From CAIMUX01 sp964473865 (lineage in GTDB: Bacteria; Eisenbacteria; RBG-16-71-46; CAIMUX01), in the NCBI GenBank assembly GCA_964473865.1, contig CAYYQN010000003.1, positions 107,171 to 171,170 on the forward strand: 64,000 nucleotides of DNA. Reading direction: 5' to 3'. A model generated the notes under the pieces. It was not told the origin of the DNA. It saw only the letters and a program-made list of their open reading frames with translations, and did no database searches. Positions 43,501 through 51,886 of this stretch are shown piece by piece. Position 1 is the first letter of the stretch. Each line of letters begins with the position of its first letter. Made by a program: the position numbers and the translations under genes.

Positions 43501-45769
43501 CGTCCTTGAGCTTCCGCATCCCATCTTGACCGCCGCCGATGGTCTCGTATTCGTCCTTCAGGTTGAATCCGTAGTGGCCCCACTCATGGATCAGCGTCCG
43601 CCCCCACGCGGCGCCGGGCGGGCCACCGTGCGCGTTCCTGCCGATGGCGATATGTTCCTCGGACGAGCAGCAGTCGCAGTCGAGGAACTGCCCCGCGTCG
43701 GCGTGCGCCCGGTCGAGGTGGCTCTCGACCTGCACGTCGGCCTCGCCCCACCACCCCTTGCAGTCCCAGACCGCGATCTTCCCCAGCGCCACCTGCCCGT
43801 CGGTGACGTCGTACAGGTAGTTCGACGCAAGTCCGATGCTGGTGGCCAGGTTGGTCCAGTAGATTCCATTCGCGGGCTCGTCCCACTCCAGGGAGAGCGC
43901 GAGGTCGACGTGGAAGACCGGGTGCTGGAGGTTGAGATCGTACTGAGTGGCGACCGTCTCCACGAGGAAGGCCGTGCAGACGGCGTTCGGCCCCCGGGTG
44001 TCCGAATCGATCAGCAGCCGCATCCCGAAGTCGGGATCGCCGATCGACTCGGTGTAGTCGCGGCAGGTCTGCCACTTCTGGGCTTCCCAGACCGCCCGGA
44101 TCCGGTCATTCAGCCGAAGATCCGGCACGACGAGGTTGCCGCCCGAGTCTGTGTTGCCGATGAGAACAGGGTCGGCGCCACCCCGGATCCGGTACACCTT
44201 CGCGTTCGCGACCGACTGCGCACCGCGCGCGACGTGGATCGCGGCGAGGAAGTTCCCCGGGTCGGCGGGCATGAAGAAGTTGTTGCTGGCGATCCAGGCG
44301 GACCAGCCGTACAGGTTGTACGAGCGGACCCGGAACGTGTAGCGGTAGGTCGGCTGCAGCCCGGTCATCACGACGGAACTGGTGTTTGCGGGGAGGGCCG
44401 CCCCCGCGTCCTCCCATGCCCCGAACTCCCCCACCATCCGCTGAACCTGGTAGCCGACCTCGTTGCCGGCCTGGTCGGACCAGGTAAGCGCCGCGCGGAC
44501 CGGCGAGAGCGGCGTGGCCACGACCATCGTCGGGGCCGCCGGCACCGGTCCCGCCTGCGCGCCGGCGAAGTTCGAATAGGCCGAGAACCCGGAGCTGTTC
44601 TGTCCGCGTACCCGGTAGATGTACGCAAAGCCCTCCTGGACGGTGATGTCCTCCCAGGTCGTGCTGTTGCCCGGGAGGATCTGCGCGAGCTGCCAGGTTC
44701 CGGTCGAGCCTTCCTTGCGATCGATGAAGAGGAGCTGTTCCGTCGCCGACAGGTCCTCCCACGAGAGGCGGATCTGGCTCGGGCTCTGGGTCTCGGCGAG
44801 GAGGTTGCGGGGCGCAGTGGGGATATCGGGCGGGGCGCAGGGGTCGGGGGCGCAGCTCGACGTTTCCGAGAGCCAGACCCCGTCTAGGCTGAGACAGTCT
44901 CCCTCTTCGAGGAGCTGGCATGAACCGTCGCCCAGGCAGCACGCGGCGTAGACGGACGGGCACGGGTTTGGTTCGCAGCTTTCCCACTCCGGGTGCCACG
45001 TGCCAATCCCGTCGGTACAGGCGGCCTGCGTCGCGATGACACAGCTCTCGCCGAGGCAGCAGACCGCGCTCGGGGGCTCGGATGAACCCACCCGGACCCG
45101 GGAGACGTACCAGCCCGCTGCCGTCACGCTGGCGTCGGAGCCGAAGTCGAGCTCGATGGCGATCTCCTGGCCGTCCCAGGCGCTGACGTCGAAGCAGTCG
45201 ACCCGCCACCCGCCGCTCGACCCGGTCCAGCCGGGTTCGCCGTCGACGCACCAGGCGTAGTACGACCCGGAGGAGGAGACCTGGGGCACGCTGTATCCCC
45301 CGACCGGCTCGAGCACGGTCCCTTGAGGCCAGACCGTGACGTTGCATCCGTCGTATCCGTACTCGGTCTCGAAGTAATGGTGGACCTCGACCCGGCCTGT
45401 CTCCTCGGTCACCAGGAAGCCCGGGGAACGCAACCCGGCGCCAGCCTCGTTCGGGTAGTCCTCCTGGATGATCGTCCCCCAGACCGTCTCCGGAGCGCCC
45501 GGGATGGAGGAATGGCCCCACTCCCAGATGTCGATCCCCGACGCGTCGCAGGGAAAGCTGTGGAATCCCTGTCGCCCGAGGGAGAAGTCCCAGTCGTGAG
45601 TCATCTGCAGCAGGGAGCAGGACTCGCGCGGCGGCGCCGGCTGGGGTGTCAGGACGGGTTTGGCCGGATCGCCGGCCCTGACGGCGGTGGGTGGCGCCGC
45701 CACGACGGCGGCGATTGCGATCAGGATGGTGGACGAAGCGGCCCTTCGCAAAGCCTGGGGGGAATGCAC
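40571..45769 (-). CDS. Giant secreted CLCA-like zinc metalloprotease with fibronectin-like repeats and FlgD-like tail
   Basis: A 1732-residue exported protein. After a signal peptide (ASSTILIAIAAVVAAPPTAVRA) come a beta-sandwich domain, two Cys-rich motifs (CCLGESC, CCLGDGSC), two or three fibronectin III-like domains (about 310-510) and a protease-like region. Within it HEWGHYGFNLKDEY is a zinc-binding HExxH followed by the acidic pair seen in CLCA-type metalloproteases (HEWAHLRWGVFDEY). Further beta domains follow, then an EF-hand/dockerin-like stretch (DLDEDGQVFSEDLELF), a cohesin-like domain (GYSLGIDYPAGVLAFLG) and the FlgD-like tail (MEWDGLSSQRHPVASGVYFLRM). The GTG at 45769 with AGGAGG upstream decides the start. 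Calcium-dependent surface proteolysis or adhesion is a reasonable guess. Confidence 0.85.
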   Translation of the reverse strand: MHSPQALRRAASSTILIAIAAVVAAPPTAVRAGDPAKPVLTPQPAPPRESCSLLQMTHDWDFSLGRQGFHSFPCDASGIDIWEWGHSSIPGAPETVWGTIIQEDYPNEAGAGLRSPGFLVTEETGRVEVHHYFETEYGYDGCNVTVWPQGTVLEPVGGYSVPQVSSSGSYYAWCVDGEPGWTGSSGGWRVDCFDVSAWDGQEIAIELDFGSDASVTAAGWYVSRVRVGSSEPPSAVCCLGESCVIATQAACTDGIGTWHPEWESCEPNPCPSVYAACCLGDGSCQLLEEGDCLSLDGVWLSETSSCAPDPCAPPDIPTAPRNLLAETQSPSQIRLSWEDLSATEQLLFIDRKEGSTGTWQLAQILPGNSTTWEDITVQEGFAYIYRVRGQNSSGFSAYSNFAGAQAGPVPAAPTMVVATPLSPVRAALTWSDQAGNEVGYQVQRMVGEFGAWEDAGAALPANTSSVVMTGLQPTYRYTFRVRSYNLYGWSAWIASNNFFMPADPGNFLAAIHVARGAQSVANAKVYRIRGGADPVLIGNTDSGGNLVVPDLRLNDRIRAVWEAQKWQTCRDYTESIGDPDFGMRLLIDSDTRGPNAVCTAFLVETVATQYDLNLQHPVFHVDLALSLEWDEPANGIYWTNLATSIGLASNYLYDVTDGQVALGKIAVWDCKGWWGEADVQVESHLDRAHADAGQFLDCDCCSSEEHIAIGRNAHGGPPGAAWGRTLIHEWGHYGFNLKDEYETIGGGQDGMRKLKDDHPEIYPENYGAMDEQLLTTEMSSANDYVQNLQYDCVGMWPGLFCATEQLASRGMSCWDQLEGLLEGWSSLIDIQKPPYGWFANGAPTSADLTGPDDNVGLEWYAWGNQGSRAFPRPSIEIFDRGPGSRSAMMEVAQAGAAAADAVVYRLDRGSLIDVGRTDLRGRLLADGLRRGDAIRVYNRHPGGTTRLLGDPLAAASDGQARLRVVLSRGVRSEDQAPGAAIELTSPSAGGTAWCRLGLWADEPLAGPPTVVAFCSGRIDTLAVEALPGTEHYEALLTAVLADSLFDGTGTFEVGMEDLDANRTEFVVPFGLHDLEAGEDTELYQGQANINLSGASVSATGSAAAAAGNPWPFRVPGLEATPVGELFSIRLEPDDPFPAPGSINILYNDSLLAGIDERSLRIRRWDPSGPAWIPLGEGGVQTEANVVSARVDAGGTFCIFADDVTDDVVPPGGVGDLGAVGVPGSGLIRLLWTATGDDGASGTAEGYEIAYADSAFGADDWEALTVLPVAQTAEAGSELNVTVQLPQPGRLYYLALRAIDEASNRSEMSNLTYAISGVVDGNFLPAPPRDFRAVDNPDDDGGRVHLSWERSYDDGGGKNTVTGYWIYRGAPANLVPQVIAFQPPGAAAFVDSTAVNGQRYVYWVAATDDLSQSMAMENHAYSARNLEVPAADFSSDTIVGVNDLALLLEGYGTTEAELEFEPLLDLDEDGQVFSEDLELFAEEFGIGGLPYSDPPGENANAVLLRDEATDGGALWHLNVTIRGAVNLSGYSLGIDYPAGVLAFLGATADSDGVIPNILNEEGGVTPCFLVREVEPGHLVLANALQRSSAWIAPDGDGFIARISFLGSGLDAVDVRDVVLLDHEGGLNLHPVVTSVEDGATVLRPALHGAWPTPAGGPMTISFQVPSRRRVTLAVYDVSGRLARTILNSAVEPGRHAMEWDGLSSQRHPVASGVYFLRMETEGFEASRKIVRIR

Positions 45770-46158
45770 GACGGCCTCCTCTCTGGGGTGGGGCACCCTT
45801 ACAGGAAACGGGGAGCGGAGGTCGGAGTCACAGAGAAACGTGCCGAGGGGCCACCGGCCGCGAGCGATCGCACGTTGGGAAGGTGCTGGACGCTCAGAGT
45901 AGGCGACGGCAGGTCCCGGGACAGCGTCAAGACCGACCATCCATGCCCGTTGTCGCCGCACCGGGGCAACCGGTCAAGCGGCCTCCCGGGGCGCAGAGTC
46001 CTCGCTCTCCGCGGTCCCCAATCCGTGCTATCATGAACGCGCTCGCAATCGACTGTGGGCGCGCCTCGTGGCGGCACCCCGGCCCTGCGTCCCGGTTCCG
46101 TCGTGCCCGTGTCATGGTGCCGCACCTCGATTTGGAGGTCCGGCTCGCGGAGGTGATG
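45770..46158. promoter_or_regulatory. Divergent promoter region of the two giant secreted-protein genes
   Basis: A 389-base region between the oppositely oriented start codons. On the plus strand an extended -10, TGC-TATCAT, at 46026-46034 would start the Cys-rich gene's transcript about 120 bases before its ATG; no good -35 is present, as expected for an extended -10. I could not place the minus-strand promoter. No ORF here looks real. Confidence 0.45.
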
Positions 46159-49100
46159 ATGTCCGTCCCAGTCGCTCTTCTTGAAAGTGCTTCCGATCCG
46201 ACCGACCCGCTCCGGACGGGAAGACGGCGCATCCGCCATCACGGAACATCCGCGACGGCATGGATCTGGCTTGCGGCGGCGCTCTGTACCTTCGCGGCGC
46301 CGGCCGTGGCCGGGCCCAATGAAGGCGGCGTGCTCTGGGTCCACGACACCGGCCTGACCTTCACGGAGGATCTGACCCTGCCCCCGGTGAGCCCGCCACC
46401 GGCGGACTGCGCCGGGGTCGACAACGAGCAGCCGCTGGACGGGGTCAAGAGGATCTGGAAGGTCTACGCCGCGTTTGGCTCCACGAGCACTCCGCGCCTG
46501 AAGGGCACGGCCTGGGGCATCGGGTTTCCGGAGGAGGCCGGCTCACCATCCGCCTTTGTATCCATCGACGTCGCCGGATGCGGCCTGCCGGACGAGGATG
46601 GCCCGGGCACGGACTTCGCGATCGAGAGCCAGGGATTCCCGGCCGCCAGCGGCGGTGAGATCGGGCAGAGCTTCTACCATGCCCGGTTGACGAGGGTTGT
46701 CGAGCTCTACTACTTCACCGGCTATGGCGCCGGAGCGCCTGTGACCTTCAGCACGCAGGAGCACAGCAACCCGTTCAACCGGTACTTCCTCGACGACGCC
46801 ACCCCGCGGCACGCCGATCCGATCATGGGGTACAGCAGCCTCGGATTCGGTGTCGCCGGTTCTACGAGCTGCCCGATTGAGATCCCGCTCGTTGCCTGCT
46901 GCGATCCCAGCGGCTCCTGCTCGATGATGACGCCCTTCGCCTGTACGTCGGGCGGAGGCACCCTTGGCGGCGACGTCTGCGATCCGAATCCCTGCCCGCA
47001 GCCGGGAGCTTGCTGTTTCCCCGATGGCGCCTGCTTGTTGCAGCAGCCGCCGGCGTGCGCCTCCGGTGGTGGCGTGTTCCAGGACGGTCCCTGCGAGCCG
47101 AACCCCTGCCCGCAGCCGGGAGCGTGCTGCTTTACCGACGGATCGTGCTCGGTGCTGCTGCCGAGCGCCTGCGGCACGGCCGGGGGAACCGTCTATGGCG
47201 GCTCCTGTGAGCCGAACCCGTGCCCTCAGCCTCCCACGGGAGCGTGCTGCTTTGTCGATGGGACCTGCTCGCTTTTGACCGTGGCTGCCTGCGCCGGCGC
47301 CGGCGGGACGTTCCTGGACGGTCTCTGCGATCCGAACCCCTGTCCGCAGCCGGGAGCTTGCTGCTTCCTCGACGGATCGTGCTCGGTGCTGCTGCCGAGC
47401 GCCTGCGACGCGGCCGGGGGCACCTACTACGGTGGCTCCTGTGAGCCGAACCCGTGCCCTCAGCCTCCCACGGGAGCGTGCTGCTTTGTCGATGGGACCT
47501 GCTCGCTTTTGACCGTGGCTGCCTGCGCCGGCGCCGGCGGGACGTTCCTGGACGGTCTCTGCGATCCGAACCCCTGTCCGCAGCCGGGAGCTTGCTGCTT
47601 CGCGAACGGTTCGTGCGCCATGCTGCAGCCGGGTGACTGTGCCTCCTCCAGCGGGACCTTCCTCGGCGGAGGCTGCCTGCCCAATCCCTGTCCGCAACCG
47701 GGCGCCTGCTGCTTTGCCAGCGGCCAATGCTCCATGATGGCGTACCCCGCATGCACAAGCGAGGGAGGGCTCTTCTATGGCGGCCCCTGCGCGCCGAATC
47801 CTTGCCCGCAGCCCCCGACGGGAGCGTGCTGCTATGCCACTGGGACGTGTGCCATGGTGACCGAAGCCGCCTGTGCGAGTTCCGGCGGCAGCTATTACGG
47901 TGGCTCGTGCACCCCGAACCCCTGTCCCCAGCCTACGACGGGCGCCTGCTGCTTCGTTAGCGGGAATTGCACAGTGCTGACCGAAGACATCTGCGCCAGT
48001 GTCGGCGGAACGTTCCTCGACGGTCCCTGCATTCCGAACCCTTGCCCCCAGCCGGGCGCATGCTGCTTCGCCAGCGGAGTCTGCACCGTGGTCCTGGAGT
48101 CCGCCTGCGCGACTTCCGGCGGCACGTACTACGGCGGCCCCTGCACGCCGAACCCCTGTCCCCAGCCCCCGGCCGGCGCCTGCTGCTATGTCGACGGCAC
48201 CTGCCTGTTACGCACGGAAGCTGCCTGCGCGACTTCCGGCGGCACATACTATGGCGGCTCGTGTACGCCGAATCCGTGTCCGGTGCATCCACCGGGAGCC
48301 GGTGACACCATAGCCATGGCCTTCCCGCTCCCTTCCTACATTCCGTGTACGGTCACCGGAACGACAGTCGGCTTCACAAACGATTATGACGAAGTCTGTC
48401 CCTACACCGGCTCGATGGCTCCGGATGTGGTCTATAGTTACACCCCCGCCAACCCGGCACTCCTTTCGATCAACATCGACCTCTGCTACAGCAGCTACGA
48501 CACCAAGGTGTACATATACCAGGACGTCTACACCCCGGGTGCCCCGTTGGCCTGCAACGACGACTACTACTTCGCCGCTCCCTGCTACACCTACTCCTCG
48601 TTCCTGGGTATGGTGCCGATCTCCTTCGGCCACACCTACTTCATTGTGATCGACGGCTACGGCTCTTCCAGCGGTGCCTACTCCTGCGATATCACCGATG
48701 CCGGCACGCCGCCGCCGAGCGGCGCCTGCTGCTATCCCAGCGGCCAATGCGCAATCACCACTGAGGTGGGCTGCACCGGGGTCTTTCTTGGCACGGGCAC
48801 CGACTGCACGCCGAACCCCTGCCCGGTGCCGCCGCCGGCCGAATGCCCCGAAGGGGCCTTGATGGAAGGCGAACCCTCCTGCCTCCCAGCGCAGGGCGAC
48901 GTCTACAACGGAGGCTGCAACAGCACTCCACCGGTCTTCCAGCCACTGAACCCGCAATCGGGCGGTTGCGCCGTCATGTGCGGCCGGAGTTGCGCCAGCG
49001 CCAGCGGCCGCGACACCGACTGGTTCGTCTCCTACGGCACCGGTGGCCTGATGAGCGGAACGGCTGTCGCGGAGTTCCCGCTGCAGTACCTCCTCATCTA

Positions 49101-49668
49101 CGGTACCGACTGCGGATCCCCGGAATACCTCATCGGCACCGGCGATCCCGGCGTGCCGGTCACGCTGTCCTGGACTATCGAGGCCGGCGCGGAGGTCTGG
49201 AACTGGATCGGCGTATCCGTTTTCGAGATGTGGCCGGAGAGCGACTACATCCTGGAGGTCTGCGGCATCGAGAATCCCCCCGCGCTTACCGGGGCCTGCT
49301 GCCACGACGCGGTCTGCACGGTGGTCACGCCGGAGAGCTGTGGCGCGAGCGAGGGGCTCTTCATGGGCGTAGGCGTACCCTGCGACCCGTCTCCCTGCGA
49401 AGCGGTTCCGATCGAAGTCCTGAGCTGGGGTGCGATCAAGGCGCGGTACCACGAGGTGGCGGCGCGGCCGGAATCGTCAGGTTCAGCCCGGCAGACCAGG
49501 TCGCGTTCAACCCAGGTGGCGGCGCCGGGATCCGTCGGATCGGGCGATGGCGGGGCAGCGACCGCGGGCTCGGCCGCGGCCGGCGCGCAGGGCGAGCTGC
49601 CTCCGCAGATTCTCCGCGCGACCCCGCCGCCGAAGTCGCCGGACGGCGGCGGCAAGACGGGGCGGTAG
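46159..49668 (+). CDS. Giant secreted Cys-rich repeat protein
   Basis: A 1169-residue exported protein. A long basic leader ends in the signal core AWIWLAAALCTFAAPAVA. A family-specific N-terminal domain follows (GPNEGGVLWVHDTGLTFTED ... about residues 55-240). Next are about eleven Cys-rich modules of 37-40 residues with the pattern GACCF.DGSC..L....C...GG.Y.GG.C.PNPCPQP, then a PPC-like beta domain (about 715-860: GDTIAMAFPLP ... YFIVIDGYG) and two more GACC modules around a second beta domain. LSWGAIKARYH appears near residue 1095, matching the tail of its relatives, but here 63 low-complexity residues follow. The start at 46159 follows GGAGGTG; the adjacent ATG at 46156 is equivalent. The function is unknown; it is likely a disulfide-rich surface or matrix protein. 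Confidence 0.82.
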   Translation: MSVPVALLESASDPTDPLRTGRRRIRHHGTSATAWIWLAAALCTFAAPAVAGPNEGGVLWVHDTGLTFTEDLTLPPVSPPPADCAGVDNEQPLDGVKRIWKVYAAFGSTSTPRLKGTAWGIGFPEEAGSPSAFVSIDVAGCGLPDEDGPGTDFAIESQGFPAASGGEIGQSFYHARLTRVVELYYFTGYGAGAPVTFSTQEHSNPFNRYFLDDATPRHADPIMGYSSLGFGVAGSTSCPIEIPLVACCDPSGSCSMMTPFACTSGGGTLGGDVCDPNPCPQPGACCFPDGACLLQQPPACASGGGVFQDGPCEPNPCPQPGACCFTDGSCSVLLPSACGTAGGTVYGGSCEPNPCPQPPTGACCFVDGTCSLLTVAACAGAGGTFLDGLCDPNPCPQPGACCFLDGSCSVLLPSACDAAGGTYYGGSCEPNPCPQPPTGACCFVDGTCSLLTVAACAGAGGTFLDGLCDPNPCPQPGACCFANGSCAMLQPGDCASSSGTFLGGGCLPNPCPQPGACCFASGQCSMMAYPACTSEGGLFYGGPCAPNPCPQPPTGACCYATGTCAMVTEAACASSGGSYYGGSCTPNPCPQPTTGACCFVSGNCTVLTEDICASVGGTFLDGPCIPNPCPQPGACCFASGVCTVVLESACATSGGTYYGGPCTPNPCPQPPAGACCYVDGTCLLRTEAACATSGGTYYGGSCTPNPCPVHPPGAGDTIAMAFPLPSYIPCTVTGTTVGFTNDYDEVCPYTGSMAPDVVYSYTPANPALLSINIDLCYSSYDTKVYIYQDVYTPGAPLACNDDYYFAAPCYTYSSFLGMVPISFGHTYFIVIDGYGSSSGAYSCDITDAGTPPPSGACCYPSGQCAITTEVGCTGVFLGTGTDCTPNPCPVPPPAECPEGALMEGEPSCLPAQGDVYNGGCNSTPPVFQPLNPQSGGCAVMCGRSCASASGRDTDWFVSYGTGGLMSGTAVAEFPLQYLLIYGTDCGSPEYLIGTGDPGVPVTLSWTIEAGAEVWNWIGVSVFEMWPESDYILEVCGIENPPALTGACCHDAVCTVVTPESCGASEGLFMGVGVPCDPSPCEAVPIEVLSWGAIKARYHEVAARPESSGSARQTRSRSTQVAAPGSVGSGDGGAATAGSAAAGAQGELPPQILRATPPPKSPDGGGKTGR
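46890..48290 (+). repeat. Tandem Cys-rich coding repeats, including a 167-bp exact duplication
   Basis: About eleven in-frame repeats of 111-120 bases. Bases 47201-47367 and 47435-47601 are identical over 167 positions (offset 234 bases, two modules), which shows recent expansion by unequal recombination or slippage. Confidence 0.8.
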
Positions 49669-49681
49669 GGCCGATTCGGGC

Positions 49682-49713
49682 TACCACCAGGCCGGGATGG
49701 GAACCCGGTGGTA
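49682..49713 (+). terminator. Candidate terminator after the giant Cys-rich gene
   Basis: TACCACC (49682-49688) and CCGGG (49692-49696) can pair with CCCGGTGGTA (49704-49713) around a seven-base loop with a small bulge, 14 bases past the stop codon. There is no T-run. Confidence 0.45.
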
Positions 49714-49786
49714 TCCTCGCACCGGGTCCTCGCATGCGCTGACCCACACAGCGGGCGGTCGGTCCGCCGGCTGCGCCGCGGTGGCG

Positions 49787-49795
49787 TGATACAGT
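49787..49795 (+). promoter_or_regulatory. Candidate extended -10 promoter of the YdeI-DUF1697-TspO operon
   Basis: TGA-TACAGT at 49787-49795 fits an extended -10 element about 110 bases before the first start codon. No -35 stands out. Confidence 0.35.
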
Positions 49796-49905
49796 GGGCG
49801 TGCTTCGTCCAGAGTGTCCGCTTGCAGGACGGGCGGACGGACGGCTACGTGTTCGCTCTGTTGGCATCGAAGCGGAGCCGGCTCTGGGCCAACGAAAGGA
49901 CCCTG

Positions 49906-50508
49906 ATGGCCGCCGAACCCGCAACGACCCCCGTCTTCTTCCCGACCCCGGCCGCGTTTCGCGCATGGCTCACCAGGCATCACACCACTGCGCGCGAACT
50001 CGTGGTCGGCTTCTACAAGAGAGACTCAGGCAAGCCAAGCATCACCTGGCCGGAGTCGGTCGACCAGGCGCTCTGTTTCGGCTGGATCGACAGCATCCGG
50101 AGGAGCCGTGACGCCGTCAGCTACACCATTCGCTTCACCCCACGCCGCCCCGGCAGCACCTGGAGCAGCATCAACATCCGGCGCGCTCAGGAACTGATCG
50201 CGCAGCGCCGGATGCGGCCGGCCGGCCGCAGAGCCTTCGAGGCGCGTCGAGAAAACAGATCCGGGATCTACACCTACGAGCAGAGAAGCGCGGATCTGGA
50301 GGAGCCCTACGTCCGGCTGCTGAAGAGGAACAAGGCTGCGTGGGCATTCCTGAAGGCCCAGCCCCCGTCCTACCGCAAGGCCGTCAACTGGTGGATTGTC
50401 AGCGCCCGGAGGGAGGACACGCGCCGGCGACGGCTGGAGAAGCTCGCAGACTTCTCGGCCCGGGAGAAGAGGCTGCCGGAGACGATGCCCCGAAAGGCAG
50501 GACGATGA
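49906..50508 (+). CDS. YdeI/OmdA-family protein
   Basis: A 200-residue protein of the YdeI/OmpD-associated family. Family landmarks are VFFPTPAAFRAWLTRHH, ELVVGFYKRDSGKPSITWPESVDQALCFGWIDS and the C-terminal RREDTRRRRLEKLADFSA (OmdA region). These proteins are small, cytosolic and implicated in cationic peptide or bacteriocin resistance, without a defined mechanism. The ATG at 49906 follows AAAGGA. Its stop overlaps the next start as ATGA, beginning a chain of four translationally coupled genes. Confidence 0.9.
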   Translation: MAAEPATTPVFFPTPAAFRAWLTRHHTTARELVVGFYKRDSGKPSITWPESVDQALCFGWIDSIRRSRDAVSYTIRFTPRRPGSTWSSINIRRAQELIAQRRMRPAGRRAFEARRENRSGIYTYEQRSADLEEPYVRLLKRNKAAWAFLKAQPPSYRKAVNWWIVSARREDTRRRRLEKLADFSAREKRLPETMPRKAGR

Positions 50509-50684
50509 ACGCCGCGGTCGCCGGGCGCGACGCGGCGAGCAAGGAGCGGGTTGCGCCGTTTCAGGGCCGACTGCGGGGACTCGCCCGGGCGGGGGCGGGA
50601 TCCGGCCGCGGCGGCGACGTGCAGGATCCCTCGCTGGCGAGGCGCCTTCGGGCGGTCCTCAGCCGGTTCAGGGGGGCGACATGA
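50505..50684 (+). CDS. Small 59-residue protein of unknown function
   Basis: ATG at 50505 overlaps the upstream stop (ATGA), and its own stop overlaps the DUF1697 start at 50681 (ATGA). This double four-base overlap argues that it is translated. The product is basic and Arg/Ala/Gly-rich (such as GRLRGLARAGAGSGRGGD and RRLRAVLSRFRGA), with no recognised domain or signal. It could serve mainly to couple translation of its neighbours. Confidence 0.5.
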   Translation: MNAAVAGRDAASKERVAPFQGRLRGLARAGAGSGRGGDVQDPSLARRLRAVLSRFRGAT

Positions 50685-51271
50685 GCCGGTCACCTCGGAC
50701 GAATCACCGATTCGTCGTTCTTCTGCGGGGCGTCAACGTCGGCAAGGGAAACCGTCTTCCCATGGCGGAGCTTCGACGTTTGCTCGAGTCGCTGGGGTTC
50801 ATTGGAGTGCGGACCCTGTTGAACAGCGGCAATGCCGTCGTTGCCGGCGGGAACCGGGCTTCCGGGCCGATCTCGCGCGCCGTTCGAGACACGCTGGCGC
50901 TCGAGCTTGACCTCGACGTTCCGGTGGTGGTCAAGTCGCAGCGGGAGTTCGCGGCCATCATCGAGGGCAATGTCCTGGCGGTCGAGTGCCGCGAGCCCTC
51001 ACGCCTGCTGGTGGCGTTCGCTCAGGACACCGCCACGCTGCCGGGCCTGTCCGCCATCGGAGCCCTCGCCCGGCCGCCGGAGAAGGTCGTGCTCGGCCCT
51101 CATGCGGCGTACCTCCACTGCGCCGGAGGAATCCTGCAGAGCGCGGCCGGCTCGGCGCTTCTCGGCAAGGCCGGCCGGGAGTTCACGACACGGAACTGGG
51201 CGACGGTGCTCAAGCTGCGCGATCTTCTGGCCGGCGACGGGGCACCGCCCGAGAAAGGGAAGGGATCATGA
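50681..51271 (+). CDS. DUF1697 family protein
   Basis: A 196-residue protein with the family's N-terminal signature FVVLLRGVNVGKGNRLPMAELRRLLESLGF, then RTLLNSGNAVV, and the C-terminal TTRNWATVLKLRDL. DUF1697 proteins are cytosolic, of unknown activity, with an alpha-beta fold. Start and stop overlap with both neighbours by four bases. Confidence 0.92.
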   Translation: MSRSPRTNHRFVVLLRGVNVGKGNRLPMAELRRLLESLGFIGVRTLLNSGNAVVAGGNRASGPISRAVRDTLALELDLDVPVVVKSQREFAAIIEGNVLAVECREPSRLLVAFAQDTATLPGLSAIGALARPPEKVVLGPHAAYLHCAGGILQSAAGSALLGKAGREFTTRNWATVLKLRDLLAGDGAPPEKGKGS

Positions 51272-51798
51272 CCCCAGCAGACCCGGAGCCTGTTGTTCGC
51301 TCTCGTCTTGCCGACGGCCTTGGCCTGGCGGGTTGGATCGCGCTGCCGATGTTGACGGGAGTCGTCGGCGCCGTCGCCTCCGTCCATGCTCGCTCCTTCT
51401 ATTCCGGCCTGGCGCGACCCGCCTGGGCTCCCCCGGGCTGGCTCTTCGGGCCGGTCTGGACCACCCTCTACATCCTCATGGGCCTGGCGGCCTGGATGGT
51501 CTGGAGAAAACCGACCGGGCCCGCATCGATCGCCGCCGCCCGCCGGCACGGGCTGATTCTGTTCGTGCTCCAGCTCGTGTTGAACGGTCTCTGGAGCTGG
51601 ATCTTCTTCCAGTGGCGCCAGGGTGCTTGGGCCTTCGTCGAGATCGTGGTGCTCTGGCTGGCGATCGTCGCGGTCGGGGCGAAGTTCGTCCGGGTCTGCC
51701 GGCCGGCGGCGTGGCTCCTGATGCCCTACCTTGTCTGGGTCACCTTCGCGATGGCGCTGACCTGGACGGTCTGGCGGGCCAACCCGGCGCAGCTTTGA
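51268..51798 (+). CDS. tspO: TspO/MBR family tryptophan-rich sensory protein
   Basis: A 176-residue membrane protein with five segments. Family motifs are visible: FYSGLARPAWAPPGWLFGPVWTTLYILMGLAAWMVW, VLQLVLNGLWSWIFFQW and LLMPYLVWVTFAMALTWTVW, all Trp-rich. TspO binds tetrapyrroles and cholesterol-like ligands and modulates stress or porphyrin metabolism. It is the last of four genes joined by ATGA overlaps. Confidence 0.94.
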   Translation: MTPADPEPVVRSRLADGLGLAGWIALPMLTGVVGAVASVHARSFYSGLARPAWAPPGWLFGPVWTTLYILMGLAAWMVWRKPTGPASIAAARRHGLILFVLQLVLNGLWSWIFFQWRQGAWAFVEIVVLWLAIVAVGAKFVRVCRPAAWLLMPYLVWVTFAMALTWTVWRANPAQL

Positions 51799-51886
51799 CG
51801 GGAAGCGAACCGATGAGCGTGCAGGCCGCCGGGAGCGCAGGGCATCGAATTCGGGGATGGGGGCGTCATCGGAGGACCGGCTCGAG

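Noticed and set aside
46890..48290. CRISPR-like array
   Set aside because: The repeats are in-frame coding modules without unique spacers of constant length; no cas genes are present.
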